Source: Salinicola lusitanus | GTDB lineage: Bacteria > Pseudomonadota > Gammaproteobacteria > Pseudomonadales > Halomonadaceae | Assembly (NCBI RefSeq): GCF_003206045.1 | Contig: NZ_PZJM01000001.1 | Span: 186,807 to 250,806, forward strand | DNA: 64,000 nucleotides | Direction of reading: 5' to 3' | Part shown: piece after piece, positions 8,411-16,565 of the stretch | How the letters are laid out: each line of letters begins with the position of its first letter | Numbering within the stretch: the first letter of the stretch is position 1 | Notes under the pieces: model-generated | What the model was told of the DNA's origin: nothing | What the model saw: the letters and a program-made list of their open reading frames with translations, nothing else | Database searches by the model: none | Position numbers and translations under genes: made by a program

Positions 8411-9280
8411 TCACAGCGTGGCGTCGATGCCTGCCTGCTGTACGAAGAACGAAGCTCCTTTCGGCTTCTGCGGCAGTTTCATCACGTTGGCCGTGGTGCG
8501 GACTTCGCCGCTCTCCTCGCCGCGTAACAGCATGCCCTGGTGCTGACTCGGCAAGGGGTTGTCGCCATAAGGGAGCGCATCGTCGGCCGCGTACACCGTG
8601 ATGAACAAGGTTCGCGGCAGCGCCGAGGCGTTCGGTGCGGAAGCGTGCAGCAGGCGGGTGTGCATGAAGCAGACCGAACCGGCCGGCCCCACACATTCGA
8701 CCGGTGACTGACACTCGCGGCCGATCACCTCGTCATCGACGCCGCCGGTGAAGCGGCCGCCCTGCCAATGAGAGTAAAGCGGGTGCCTGTGGCTGCCCGG
8801 GATGACCTGCAACGGGCCGTTCTCGGCCGTCACCTCGCCCACCATCAGCAGTGCAGTGACCAGATCGTCATTGCTGTGAGGCGTGAAGAGAAAATCCTGG
8901 TGCCACTTCACCTGGGTCTCGGTGCCCGGCAGCTTGGCGTTGATCTTGCTGTGGTGGAAACGCACGCCACCGGCTCCGATCAGCGCGTGCACCATGTCGG
9001 TCATGCGCGAATCCGTCGCCACCTGCAGATAGGCGGGCGAGATCTCGGTCGGCGATGCCACCCGGCGCAGCGAGGGATGCTCGGCGCTGTGATCGCCACC
9101 GACGTCGAAACGCGGCCGGCGATCCAGCGTCTCACCATAGGCCGCGGTCTGCGCGCGGCTCTCATCGACCCAGCCATTGAACGCGGCGTTGAGCGCTTCG
9201 AGCTCGTTGGCGCTGAGCACGTTCTCGACGACCAGATAGCCGTTGCGTTGGAATTGTTCGATCTGAGCTTCGGTCAACAC
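8411..9280 (-). CDS. Phytanoyl-CoA dioxygenase (PhyH) family oxygenase
   Basis: A 289-residue Fe(II)/2-oxoglutarate-dependent oxygenase. The iron-binding HxD is in KWHQDFLFTPHSN (about residues 125-137). A distal histidine lies in FMHTRLLHASAPN, and an arginine for 2-oxoglutarate follows in LPRTLFITVY. The stretch ENGPLQVIPGSHRHPLYSHW is a family hallmark. The segment HHSKINAK recalls ectoine hydroxylase, but the rest does not follow EctD closely, so I do not assign that function. It lies between the transporter genes and DUF1028/RidA/monooxygenase genes and probably hydroxylates the imported compound. Confidence 0.88.
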   Translation of the reverse strand: MLTEAQIEQFQRNGYLVVENVLSANELEALNAAFNGWVDESRAQTAAYGETLDRRPRFDVGGDHSAEHPSLRRVASPTEISPAYLQVATDSRMTDMVHALIGAGGVRFHHSKINAKLPGTETQVKWHQDFLFTPHSNDDLVTALLMVGEVTAENGPLQVIPGSHRHPLYSHWQGGRFTGGVDDEVIGRECQSPVECVGPAGSVCFMHTRLLHASAPNASALPRTLFITVYAADDALPYGDNPLPSQHQGMLLRGEESGEVRTTANVMKLPQKPKGASFFVQQAGIDATL

Positions 9281-9328
9281 GTTGTCACCCCCTTATCTTG
9301 TCGCTTCGGGAATTGGTCGGGGTCTGGC

Positions 9329-10000
9329 TCACTGATCCCCCGGGACGCCGTAACTCGGCGCCGCCTCCGGCTGGCGTGCGCGCGTGACATAGGCTTCGAG
9401 CTGCGGCGCGTAGCGCGTCCACAGCCCGCGCAGCTCGGCAATCGGGGCGTCATGCCAATCGACGCGCAGGTCGACGACGGGCCAGGACGCCTCGGGACGC
9501 GCCACCACCAGGCCGGCGGAAAACACCGCGCCCGCTTCACCGCCGGCGGCCAGGCCAGCCTCCATGGCGATCAGCAGTCGCTCCGCCAGTGGCCCTGCAC
9601 TCTGCTCGAACGCCGTGACCATGGCCCGCGGCACCTCGGCATCGGCCAGTAGATTGCCGGCCGCCACGCAGTCGAGGCCAGCAGCTCGGCCGACCACGCC
9701 AAGGGCGTTGTCACCGTCATAGACGGCCGTGCGCCCCTCACCGTCGATCAGCAGCAACTGCCGGTACTGCGGGGCAGGTTCTCCCTCGATCAGCCGCGCC
9801 AGCGCCGCCTGCGGCGACAGGCCCCGCGCCATGAGTGCCAACCCCTCGGAGCCCAGTGCCGGATTGGTGACGTTCTGCGTCAAGACCGCACCGCCGGGGC
9901 CGGCAAAGGCGCAGCGCGCCGCCACGCAGATGCTCGATGAGCTGACCGCGCAGCCGGTTTCGCCGGTCTCGGCACAGCGCGCCGCGATCGAAAAGGTCAT
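9329..10000 (-). CDS. DUF1028 family protein (predicted Ntn-type hydrolase)
   Basis: A 223-residue protein of the DUF1028 family. It begins MTFSIAARCAETGETGCAVS and contains GAVLTQNVTNPALGSEGLAL and DGDNALGVVGRAAG, patterns shared by the family. Relatives are predicted to have an N-terminal-nucleophile hydrolase fold and often sit beside RidA and amidase genes. No reaction has been assigned to this family with certainty. The ATG overlaps the RidA stop by four bases. Its context suggests it opens an amide or lactam intermediate made by the operon's oxygenases. Confidence 0.85.
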   Translation of the reverse strand: MTFSIAARCAETGETGCAVSSSSICVAARCAFAGPGGAVLTQNVTNPALGSEGLALMARGLSPQAALARLIEGEPAPQYRQLLLIDGEGRTAVYDGDNALGVVGRAAGLDCVAAGNLLADAEVPRAMVTAFEQSAGPLAERLLIAMEAGLAAGGEAGAVFSAGLVVARPEASWPVVDLRVDWHDAPIAELRGLWTRYAPQLEAYVTRARQPEAAPSYGVPGDQ

Positions 10001-10419
10001 GCCTCATCCTCCTCGGGGATCACCGCGATCACGTCGATCTCCATCAGCCACTCCGGCTGCGCCAAGCCGGCGACGACCAGCCCGGTCGAGATCGGGAAGA
10101 CCCCACGCAACCACTGGCCGACTTCACGGTAGACCGGCTCGCGAAAGCGCGGGTCGGTGATATAGGTGGTCGTCTTGACGATGTGCGAAAGATCGCTGCC
10201 GGCCTCTTCGAGCAGCTGCTTGACGTTCTTCATCGCCTGCTCGGCCTGGGCGCGGGGATCGCCCAGGCCGACCAGCCTGCCATCGAAATCCGTTCCCACC
10301 TGACCGCGTACGTAGACCGTATTGCCGGCGCGGACGGCCTGGCACAGATCGTTGTCCAGGGTCTGATTAGGGTAGGTCTTCTGGGTGTTGAACATGCGGA
10401 TGCGGGTATGCGTCGGCAT
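9997..10419 (-). CDS. RidA/YjgF family enamine/imine deaminase
   Basis: A 140-residue RidA-family protein. It carries NTVYVRGQVGTDFDG, a mid-protein AMKNVKQLLEEAGSDLSHIV helix and PISTGLVVAGLAQPEWLMEI. The conserved arginine region FREPVYREVGQWL fits active RidA subgroups. Family members hydrolyse reactive enamines or imines to carbonyls, and subgroup members work in catabolic operons. The ATG at 10419 touches the monooxygenase stop (TAATG), and its stop overlaps the DUF1028 start. It most likely deaminates an imine produced by the upstream flavoenzyme. Confidence 0.9.
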   Translation of the reverse strand: MPTHTRIRMFNTQKTYPNQTLDNDLCQAVRAGNTVYVRGQVGTDFDGRLVGLGDPRAQAEQAMKNVKQLLEEAGSDLSHIVKTTTYITDPRFREPVYREVGQWLRGVFPISTGLVVAGLAQPEWLMEIDVIAVIPEEDEA

Positions 10420-11741
10420 TAGCTGACCCTCCGAGGACGAGAATCTGTCGAGGACGCGGCTTCGCTGGCTGTCGGCGGCCTCGAGACGGGATCGGGTGAA
10501 TCGTAGTGGGCGAGATAGTGGCGCATCTTGGCGATGTGATCGGCGATGTGCTTGGCGTCGTGCCAGACCCCCCAGATGAAACTGGAGCCGCGCCGGGAGA
10601 GCCACGGCAAACCGAGGAAATAGATGCCGGGCTCGCTCGAGACCCCGCGCTGGTGGCTGGGCCTGCCATTCGCATCGAAGGCATCGACTTCCAGCCAGCG
10701 ATAATCCTGCGCGAACCCGGTTGCCCAGATGATGGTGGTGATGCCGGCTTTCGCCAGATCGAGTTCGGCAAGCGGATTGGTGACGCAATCCGGATCGGGC
10801 GGAATTACCCGCGCTTGCGGCTCCAGCGGCAAGTCGAGGCCGTTGCGCGCGGCATAGGCATCCGCACTGTCCAGCAGCGACAGATAGTTGGCGTCGCCGG
10901 CGTCGAGATTGGCGCGGAGATCGGGGGCGAATCGCGCCACGCCGACATCGAACGATTCGGTGCGCCCGACCAGCGTCACGCCCGCGTGGGCCAGCTCGCG
11001 AAAATCGATGGTGTAGCCGCCACGCGCACCGGTGACGGCGATGGTGACGTGTTCCGAACCCGGCTTGCGCACCTCGTTGTCCCACTCCCCCAGCACCCCG
11101 AGCCACCAGCAGAAATCGCGCCCGCGGTAGGCGCGCGGCGGGCGATGGTGTGGTCCCACCGAGAGATAGACCCGGCGCCCGGCAAGATTGAGCTCCGCCG
11201 CCACCTGCGTGCCTGACGAGCCAGCGCCGACGACGAGAACGGCACCCTCGGGGAGCCGCTCGGGGTTACGGTAGTCGGCCGTGTGCAGCTGTGTGAAACG
11301 CCCGTCCTGCGGCGCGATGGCGGGAATGACCGGTGTCTGGAAGGCGCCCGTGGCAGCGACCACCCGCTGCGCCTCGATCGTGCCCTCAGAGGTTTCCACC
11401 GTGAAGCCCGGCCGTCCCTGATTCGGTGTCACGCGAGTGACCTCGACACCAGTGCGAACGGGAACCTCGAATTGCCGCGCATAGGCTTCGAAATAGTCCG
11501 CCACCTGCTCCTTGGGCACGAAGCCGTCCGGCGAGATCGCGGGAAATGTCAGGCCAGGAAAGCGATCATGCCAGGCGGGGCCATTGGCCACCAGCGAGTC
11601 CCAGCGCGCCGTTCGCCAGCGTTCGGCAATGCGATCGCGCTCGAGTACCAGGTGGGCAACGCCGTGTCGGCTCAGGTGTTCGCTCATGGCAATGCCCGCT
11701 TGCCCGGCGCCGACCACGAGCGTGTCGGTGGAAGTACTCAT
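10419..11741 (-). CDS. Flavin-containing monooxygenase-like NAD(P)/FAD oxidoreductase
   Basis: A 440-residue flavoprotein with an N-terminal FAD motif (VVGAGQAGIAMSEHL, about residues 9-23) and a second dinucleotide motif VLVVGAGSSGTQVAAEL near residue 165. The stretch ATGFAQDYRWLE near the C-terminus matches the ATG motif of group B flavin monooxygenases. The FMO fingerprint before the second Rossmann motif is only partly kept (YFEAYARQFEVPVRTGVEV). The ATG at 11741 with GGAG seven bases upstream is preferred over the one at 11783. It is the first gene of the operon and may N- or S-oxygenate the imported substrate. Confidence 0.85.
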   Translation of the reverse strand: MSTSTDTLVVGAGQAGIAMSEHLSRHGVAHLVLERDRIAERWRTARWDSLVANGPAWHDRFPGLTFPAISPDGFVPKEQVADYFEAYARQFEVPVRTGVEVTRVTPNQGRPGFTVETSEGTIEAQRVVAATGAFQTPVIPAIAPQDGRFTQLHTADYRNPERLPEGAVLVVGAGSSGTQVAAELNLAGRRVYLSVGPHHRPPRAYRGRDFCWWLGVLGEWDNEVRKPGSEHVTIAVTGARGGYTIDFRELAHAGVTLVGRTESFDVGVARFAPDLRANLDAGDANYLSLLDSADAYAARNGLDLPLEPQARVIPPDPDCVTNPLAELDLAKAGITTIIWATGFAQDYRWLEVDAFDANGRPSHQRGVSSEPGIYFLGLPWLSRRGSSFIWGVWHDAKHIADHIAKMRHYLAHYDSPDPVSRPPTASEAASSTDSRPRRVS

Positions 11742-12057
11742 TGTGGCTCCAGCGTGCGTGAAGTTGTTATTGACACTCTTCACCCAACACTAAAGACGTA
11801 GATTTCATCGTTAAAATATTGTTATCCGTTCTTTGAGATCAGGAAAACCAATGCAAGACGGGCAAACTTGCTCGCCAGCAATCGCGCTCGGCTGCCCGAT
11901 GACGCAGATCGAAATAGAGGCCGGCGTCACGGAAAGGGAGCCATCACGCGCTCGTCATCAACATGGAGTTGGGGGGGACATTACCCATCGGCGAGCCACT
12001 CGCGGTAGAGTTCAGGCGTGGTAATCGTGAGTCCCCAACGTTGTTTCAGGAGGAAAC
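11742..12057. promoter_or_regulatory. Divergent intergenic region between monooxygenase operon and lipoprotein gene
   Basis: 316 bp with an AT-rich core at about 11765-11840, the expected place for the minus-strand operon promoter and the LysR site. TTGACA occurs on the plus strand at about 11766, but no well-spaced -10 follows it. A plus-strand frame at 11833-12024 has no ribosome site or recognisable product and I do not count it as a gene. A strong ribosome-binding site (CAGGAGGAAAC) ends the region just before the lipoprotein ATG. Confidence 0.5.
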
Positions 12058-12642
12058 ATGGAGTTCATCCGAAAAAAGAGCTGTCGAATCGGTATCGTTG
12101 CGGCCGGCCTGTTGGTGCTGCTGGCCGGTTGTTCGGATTCGTCTTCGGACGCGGACGACGCCGCCGGCGGCCAGGCGTCATCGACGCCACAGGCAACGAC
12201 TCAGGAACCGGCACAGGCCACCGCCGAGCGACCGTCGGACGCGGGTGGCGCAACCCAGGGCGGGGATGGTTCCCAGATCACCCTCGATGCGCTGACAGCG
12301 TCGGATATCGACGAGGCCAACCTCTCGGGCGAGCTGGGCTGTCAGTTCTCGACGGAGCGAGCTTCGCCGCTGCTGGTCGCGATGGGGAATGTCGACTCGT
12401 CCTCGGCGGCCCAGGGCGTGGTCAAGGTAGCCGGCTACGTGGAGCGCGTCTCGGCGCCAGGCGGCTTCGACGGCATGACCGACAACCCGACTTTCGAGGG
12501 CAAGGGCAAGACGCTCAGCATCGAGGTGACGGGCGAACCCAGCGAGGGCGGCGAGTCGCCCGCACGGCCGGCGACGCTGACCTACGACCGGGCCGATGGC
12601 GCCCAGCGCACGCTCGAAGGCGAGTGGCAGTGCGGCCCGTAA
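12058..12642 (+). CDS. Putative lipoprotein of unknown function
   Basis: A 194-residue protein with a lipoprotein signal peptide: basic start, hydrophobic core and lipobox LLAGC (Cys at about residue 25). A long low-complexity Ser/Asp/Ala/Thr linker (about residues 26-75) leads to a compact C-terminal domain with cysteines in GELGCQFS and EWQCGP that could pair. The sequence between is beta-rich. Serine and aspartate follow the Cys, which predicts outer-membrane anchoring less clearly than usual. I do not recognise the domain. The ribosome site is strong. It stands alone between two divergent or convergent neighbours. Confidence 0.8.
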   Translation: MEFIRKKSCRIGIVAAGLLVLLAGCSDSSSDADDAAGGQASSTPQATTQEPAQATAERPSDAGGATQGGDGSQITLDALTASDIDEANLSGELGCQFSTERASPLLVAMGNVDSSSAAQGVVKVAGYVERVSAPGGFDGMTDNPTFEGKGKTLSIEVTGEPSEGGESPARPATLTYDRADGAQRTLEGEWQCGP

Positions 12643-12698
12643 GCCTCGACGGCGCCAGCGAGCTGTCGTGACGAAGGGCTTCTCGACCGCGCTGGCCG

Positions 12699-13295
12699 TC
12701 AATGGCACCAGGCGTCGCCCAACGCGGCGGCCGCCTCTGCGATGATCGTCTCCGGCGCGTCGCGTCGGCTGACCAGCCCTTCCAGATACACGAATTGCGG
12801 CGCGCGAATGCCCAGCGTATTCAGCACGGCTTCGAGATGGGGGGTGAGGAAATTGGGCTGCTGCGATTCTCCGGCGCGGTGAAAGCCGCCGGAACTGACG
12901 ATGACGAGCGTCGCCCGGTCCGCCAGCAGACCCACCTTGCCCTGCGGGGATGCCGCAAAGGTCCGATGGATGCGCAGCACGTAATCGACCCAGAGCTTCA
13001 ATGCCGCGGGCATGCCGAAGTTATGCATGGGGGTCGCGATGATCAGCCGGTCGGTGGATTCGAGCTCTTCGATCAGGCGCTCGGATAACGCCAGCGTCGC
13101 GTTTGCGCGAGGCATGGGATCGCGCAACGTCAACGCCCGGGCATAGTCCATCGTCAACGGCACCAGCGGCTCGGCGACGAGATCCCGCACCAGCAGGGCG
13201 CTTCCCTGTCGCGCCGCGATCTGCCGCGCCAGACGGCTCCCCAAGGCCTCGTCGCGGTGCGGGCTGGCGGTCACGAGCAGTGTTCGTATCGTCAC
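12699..13295 (-). CDS. FMN-dependent NADH-azoreductase family flavodoxin-like oxidoreductase
   Basis: A 198-residue AcpD/AzoR-family protein that reduces quinones or azo compounds with NADH and FMN. It shows the flavodoxin-like start TIRTLLVTASPHRDEALGSR, the FMN-contact loop IATPMHNFGMPAALKLWVDY and a VIVSSGGFH loop. A GTG start at 13295 is preferred: its GTGA overlaps the stop of the GNAT gene, GGAG lies upstream, and the protein then begins exactly where the family does. It is co-transcribed with the GNAT gene and divergent from the MocR-type regulator. Confidence 0.85.
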   Translation of the reverse strand: MTIRTLLVTASPHRDEALGSRLARQIAARQGSALLVRDLVAEPLVPLTMDYARALTLRDPMPRANATLALSERLIEELESTDRLIIATPMHNFGMPAALKLWVDYVLRIHRTFAASPQGKVGLLADRATLVIVSSGGFHRAGESQQPNFLTPHLEAVLNTLGIRAPQFVYLEGLVSRRDAPETIIAEAAAALGDAWCH

Positions 13296-13744
13296 GATGC
13301 CGTCTCCTCGACGCTCAAGGCTTCCACGAAGTGCATGCCTCGGGAAAGCAGCCCCTGCCGGAAGTAGAAGCGCTGTGCCAGTGCCATGCCCAGCCCGGTA
13401 TCCAGCACCAGATGACGGCATCCCTCAGCTCTCGCCTCCTCGCGCACGGACGCCAGCAGCCGCGCCCCCAGACCGTGGCGACGGCCTGCTGCGCTGACGA
13501 CGAGATCGTCGACATAGACGTAGCGGCCATAAAGCAGGTTTTCGGTCAGTCGATAGCCCGCCAGTCCGACGACCCGATTCCGCTCCCACGCCGCCAACAG
13601 CCGATATCCCAGAGCCATCTGGCGCATGATCTGGCTGACGAAGGTCTGCGGCGCGTCGAGAGGCGGGCGAAGCTCACGCATGACATCGAAGCAGCGCAGA
13701 CACGCCTGCTCCGTCGTCACCGGTAGTAGTCGAACGGTGGTCAT
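13292..13744 (-). CDS. GNAT family N-acetyltransferase
   Basis: A 150-residue acetyltransferase. The acetyl-CoA-binding motif A is in VVSAAGRRHGLGARLLASVR (Q/RxxGxG/A form: RRHGLG), preceded by VYVDDL on strand beta-4. ALAQRFYFRQGL follows in the motif B region. The substrate is unknown. The gene is the first of a two-gene unit with the azoreductase and lies 91 bp from the divergent MocR regulator, which probably controls it. Confidence 0.88.
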   Translation of the reverse strand: MTTVRLLPVTTEQACLRCFDVMRELRPPLDAPQTFVSQIMRQMALGYRLLAAWERNRVVGLAGYRLTENLLYGRYVYVDDLVVSAAGRRHGLGARLLASVREEARAEGCRHLVLDTGLGMALAQRFYFRQGLLSRGMHFVEALSVEETAS

Positions 13745-13835
13745 CGGACATCCTCCTTGTGAAGAGGAGTCAGGTTAGAATCGGACAGATCCGCTTGGCA
13801 GCGCCAAGACGTCTTCGATCTTCTGGGACATCGAC

Positions 13836-15242
13836 ATGTCCAATACCCGACTTCGGCTCGACCGTACGCAGAGCGTGCCGATCTACCGGCAGCTCTACCA
13901 GCGCCTGCGCGAAGCGATGACAGACGGGCGCCTGCCACCCGGCAAACGGGTGCCTTCGGTACGCAGCCTCGCCAGTGAGCTGAACCTGTCGCGCGGCACG
14001 GTGGAGTTGGCGTATCAACTGCTCGTCAGCGAAGGGTATCTGCTGCCGCGAGGCCCGGCGGGCACGATCGTTTCGCCACACTTGCCCGACGCCATGGGTC
14101 CGGCCCCGACACCGGATACGATGGCCGGGCAGGCGCCGGAGTCCGATCTCGAACCGCCGCAACCGTTCCAGCTGGGGCTTCCGGCGCTGGACGCCTTCCC
14201 CCACAAGTTGTGGGCACGCCTGAGCCAGCGCCGACTCCGGGTCCAGTCCAGCGCCGAACTGAACTATCCGCCGCCGACGGGCCATCCGGCGCTGAAGCGC
14301 GCCCTGGTGAGCTACCTCGGCGTGTCGCGAGGCATCGCCTGCCAGCCCGAACAGATCTTCATCACCGACAGCTATCGGGACACGCTTGGCCTGATCTGCC
14401 GGGCCCTGCTGACACCCGGTAACAGGGGATGGTTCGAAGAGCCGGGCTACGTGATGGCGCGGGAACGACTGCTGGGCGAGGGGATGCACCTGACGCCGGT
14501 GAGCGTCGACGGCGAAGGAGTGAATGTCGAAGCGGGGTGCTCACGCGACGCCCAGGCCCGTTTCGCCGTGGTCACGCCCACGCATCAGAGCCCCACCGGG
14601 GTGACGATGACGCTGGCCCGCCGCCAGGCGTTGCTGGCATGGGCGCAGCGGGAAGCGGCCTGGATCATCGAGGATGACTACGACAGCGAGTACCGCTATC
14701 GCGGCCAGCCCGTCCCGGCACTGAAGAGTCTCGATGGCGACGAACGCGTGCTCTACACCGGCACGTTCAGCAAGGTGCTGTTTCCCGCCATCAAGCTGGC
14801 CTACCTGGTGGTCCCCCGCGCCCAGGTCGCGACCTTCCAGCACGCGACGCGGGGTCTGGGTCATGGCTCCCCGACGTTGAACCAGGCGGTGGCGACGGAT
14901 TTCATCGAAGAGGGCCATTTCGCCCGCCACCTCAAGCGGATGCGGGCGCTCTATCAGATGCGGCGTGAACACCTTCGACAGGCGCTCGAACACCATCTGG
15001 GCGACCGGATTCACATCGACCTACAAGCCGGCGGGATGCACCTGCTGGCTCGTCTTCCCGACGGCGCCGACGACGTGACCCTCGCGAGACGGGCGGCCAG
15101 CGCCGGGCTGGGTGGGCATGCACTGTCCGCCTGGTACCTGAGCGCGGCAAAAGAGTCCGGGCTGTTGCTGAGCTTTACCAACGTCATCGATGCGGCCCAT
15201 GCCGATGCCCTGGCCACTCGGCTGGCCGCGCTCATGGCATGA
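13836..15242 (+). CDS. MocR/PdxR-type GntR regulator with aminotransferase domain
   Basis: A 468-residue regulator. A GntR winged helix-turn-helix (about residues 10-80: VPIYRQLYQRLREAMTDGRL, then SLASELNLSRGTVELAYQLL) is joined by a linker to a fold-type I aminotransferase domain. The PLP-binding lysine is in YTGTFSKVLFPAIKLAYLV, and the Asp and Tyr that contact PLP are in IIEDDYDSEYRY. MocR proteins sense PLP or amino compounds and act on adjacent divergent genes. Here those are the GNAT/azoreductase pair; the AhpD-like gene lies downstream on the same strand. Confidence 0.92.
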   Translation: MSNTRLRLDRTQSVPIYRQLYQRLREAMTDGRLPPGKRVPSVRSLASELNLSRGTVELAYQLLVSEGYLLPRGPAGTIVSPHLPDAMGPAPTPDTMAGQAPESDLEPPQPFQLGLPALDAFPHKLWARLSQRRLRVQSSAELNYPPPTGHPALKRALVSYLGVSRGIACQPEQIFITDSYRDTLGLICRALLTPGNRGWFEEPGYVMARERLLGEGMHLTPVSVDGEGVNVEAGCSRDAQARFAVVTPTHQSPTGVTMTLARRQALLAWAQREAAWIIEDDYDSEYRYRGQPVPALKSLDGDERVLYTGTFSKVLFPAIKLAYLVVPRAQVATFQHATRGLGHGSPTLNQAVATDFIEEGHFARHLKRMRALYQMRREHLRQALEHHLGDRIHIDLQAGGMHLLARLPDGADDVTLARRAASAGLGGHALSAWYLSAAKESGLLLSFTNVIDAAHADALATRLAALMA

Positions 15243-15379
15243 CGCGTCGCAGGTCATCTCGCGATGGCCCAGAAATCGTCGCCGGTCTTGGCTCTGTGCG
15301 ACCTCACGCCGGCACCTCATCCTGTCCCGGTATCTGGTTCGCATCTTCCCATGACCCACTACCCAGACAGGTGAACGAC

Positions 15380-15856
15380 ATGCAAGCCCGCGTGAATTAC
15401 TACCAGACCTCTCCCAAGGCCGCACAGAAATACATCGATTTCAACATGGCACTGTCGCAGAGCGAGGTAATCAAGGAGATCAAGCATCTGGTGACGCTGC
15501 GAGCGTCTCAGCTCAACGGCTGCGCCTTCTGCGTCGACATGCACGTCAAGGAGGCGAAGATCGACGGCGAGCGCGAATTGCGCCTGCACCACGTTGCGCT
15601 GTGGCGGGAATCGACGCTGTTCACCCCCCGCGAACGGGCCGCCCTGGCCTGGACGGAAACCTTGACCCGACTGCCCGAGCATGGGGTCGATGATGGCGCC
15701 TACGACAACGTGCGCGGCCACTTCTCCGAGGCGGAGCTCTCGGACCTGACCTTCCTGATCGTCGCCATCAACGGCTGGAATCGTCTCAGCATCGCCTTCC
15801 AGGCCATTCCCGGCTCAGCCGACAAGGCCTTCGGGCTGGACAAGGCGGGACTGTGA
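15380..15856 (+). CDS. AhpD-like carboxymuconolactone decarboxylase family protein
   Basis: A 158-residue all-helical protein with the AhpD-type redox motif CxxC-x3-H in QLNGCAFCVDMHVKEA (about residues 40-55). Family members act as alkylhydroperoxidases. The length matches the 'alkylhydroperoxidase AhpD core domain' group. The ATG at 15380 is preceded by AGGTGA; the earlier in-frame start at 15239 lies inside the end of the MocR gene. It lies 137 bp downstream of the MocR regulator on the same strand. Confidence 0.9.
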   Translation: MQARVNYYQTSPKAAQKYIDFNMALSQSEVIKEIKHLVTLRASQLNGCAFCVDMHVKEAKIDGERELRLHHVALWRESTLFTPRERAALAWTETLTRLPEHGVDDGAYDNVRGHFSEAELSDLTFLIVAINGWNRLSIAFQAIPGSADKAFGLDKAGL

Positions 15857-15895
15857 TCGGACGCTACCGGGCCTGGCACCGAGTGCGCTGCGGGG

Positions 15896-16468
15896 TCAAT
15901 GCACCACATTGCGGATGAAGCGCAGCGTGCCACGCCCATCGTTGCGATAGCGATAGGGCTGGTTACTCGGATAGACATGGAAGTCGCCGGCGGGGATGAC
16001 GATATCCCCCGTCGAAAGCTCCAGCGTCAGCGTGCCTTCGATCACCACCAGCATTTCGTGCCAGCCGTTGTCGTCGGCCGCCGACTCGTAGATATCTCCC
16101 GGTGCGAGCGACCAGGACCACAGCTCGACCTCCTGGCGGGCCGGCTTGCTCGCCAGCAGCCGCGCCCGGCTCTCCGGCGAGCGGCCGACCCAGGCCACCT
16201 CGTCGATGCGCGCGGAGTCTTCGCTGTCCGGCGGCTGGACCAGCGCGTAGAACAGCACGCCCAGCGCTTCGGCCAGACGATCCAGCATGCCCAGACTGAC
16301 GTTGACGTCGCCCTTCTCGATATTGACCAGCATGCGCCGACTGACCCCGGCCCGCTCGGCCAGGGCCTGCTGGCTCAGGGAGACCGCCTGACGCAGGCGC
16401 CTGACATTGGCGGCCACGTGCACCAGTACGTCGGGGCGCTCGTTAGAGTTGTGCAATATATTGCCCAT
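15896..16468 (-). CDS. XRE-family regulator with C-terminal cupin domain
   Basis: A 190-residue regulator. The N-terminal helix-turn-helix is VSLSQQALAERAGVSRRMLV (about residues 31-50), and a C-terminal cupin (about residues 110-190) contains GWHEMLVVIEGTLTLEL and VIPAGDFHVYPSNQPYRY. The cupin probably binds a small effector or metal. It is divergent from an RhtA-like exporter, the usual partner of this regulator class. The ATG at 16468 has no clear ribosome site. An upstream ATG near 16545 has a better one but would leave no room for a divergent promoter. Confidence 0.87.
   Translation of the reverse strand: MGNILHNSNERPDVLVHVAANVRRLRQAVSLSQQALAERAGVSRRMLVNIEKGDVNVSLGMLDRLAEALGVLFYALVQPPDSEDSARIDEVAWVGRSPESRARLLASKPARQEVELWSWSLAPGDIYESAADDNGWHEMLVVIEGTLTLELSTGDIVIPAGDFHVYPSNQPYRYRNDGRGTLRFIRNVVH
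16453..16464. promoter_or_regulatory. 12-bp palindrome, possible operator
   Basis: GCAATATATTGC is a perfect 12-bp palindrome in AT-poor surroundings, 101 bp upstream of the exporter ATG and inside codons 2-5 of the XRE-cupin gene as started here. It could be the regulator's own site, acting as a roadblock on itself. Position and symmetry are the only evidence. Confidence 0.3.
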
Positions 16469-16565
16469 CCGTACAATCGCGACTCTCGTCCCATGCCGCT
16501 CATCGCCAAGGCGATAAGCGGTCACGTTTTGGCGAGTCATCATGCCGCAGACCTCGGGAGGTGTC

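Noticed and set aside
8411..9280. Ectoine hydroxylase EctD for the PhyH-family gene
   Set aside because: Only the short SKIN.K segment is shared; the rest of the EctD signature and ectABC neighbours are absent.
11833..12024. 63-codon frame between the monooxygenase and lipoprotein genes
   Set aside because: No ribosome site, unusual composition, and it overlaps the likely promoter region.
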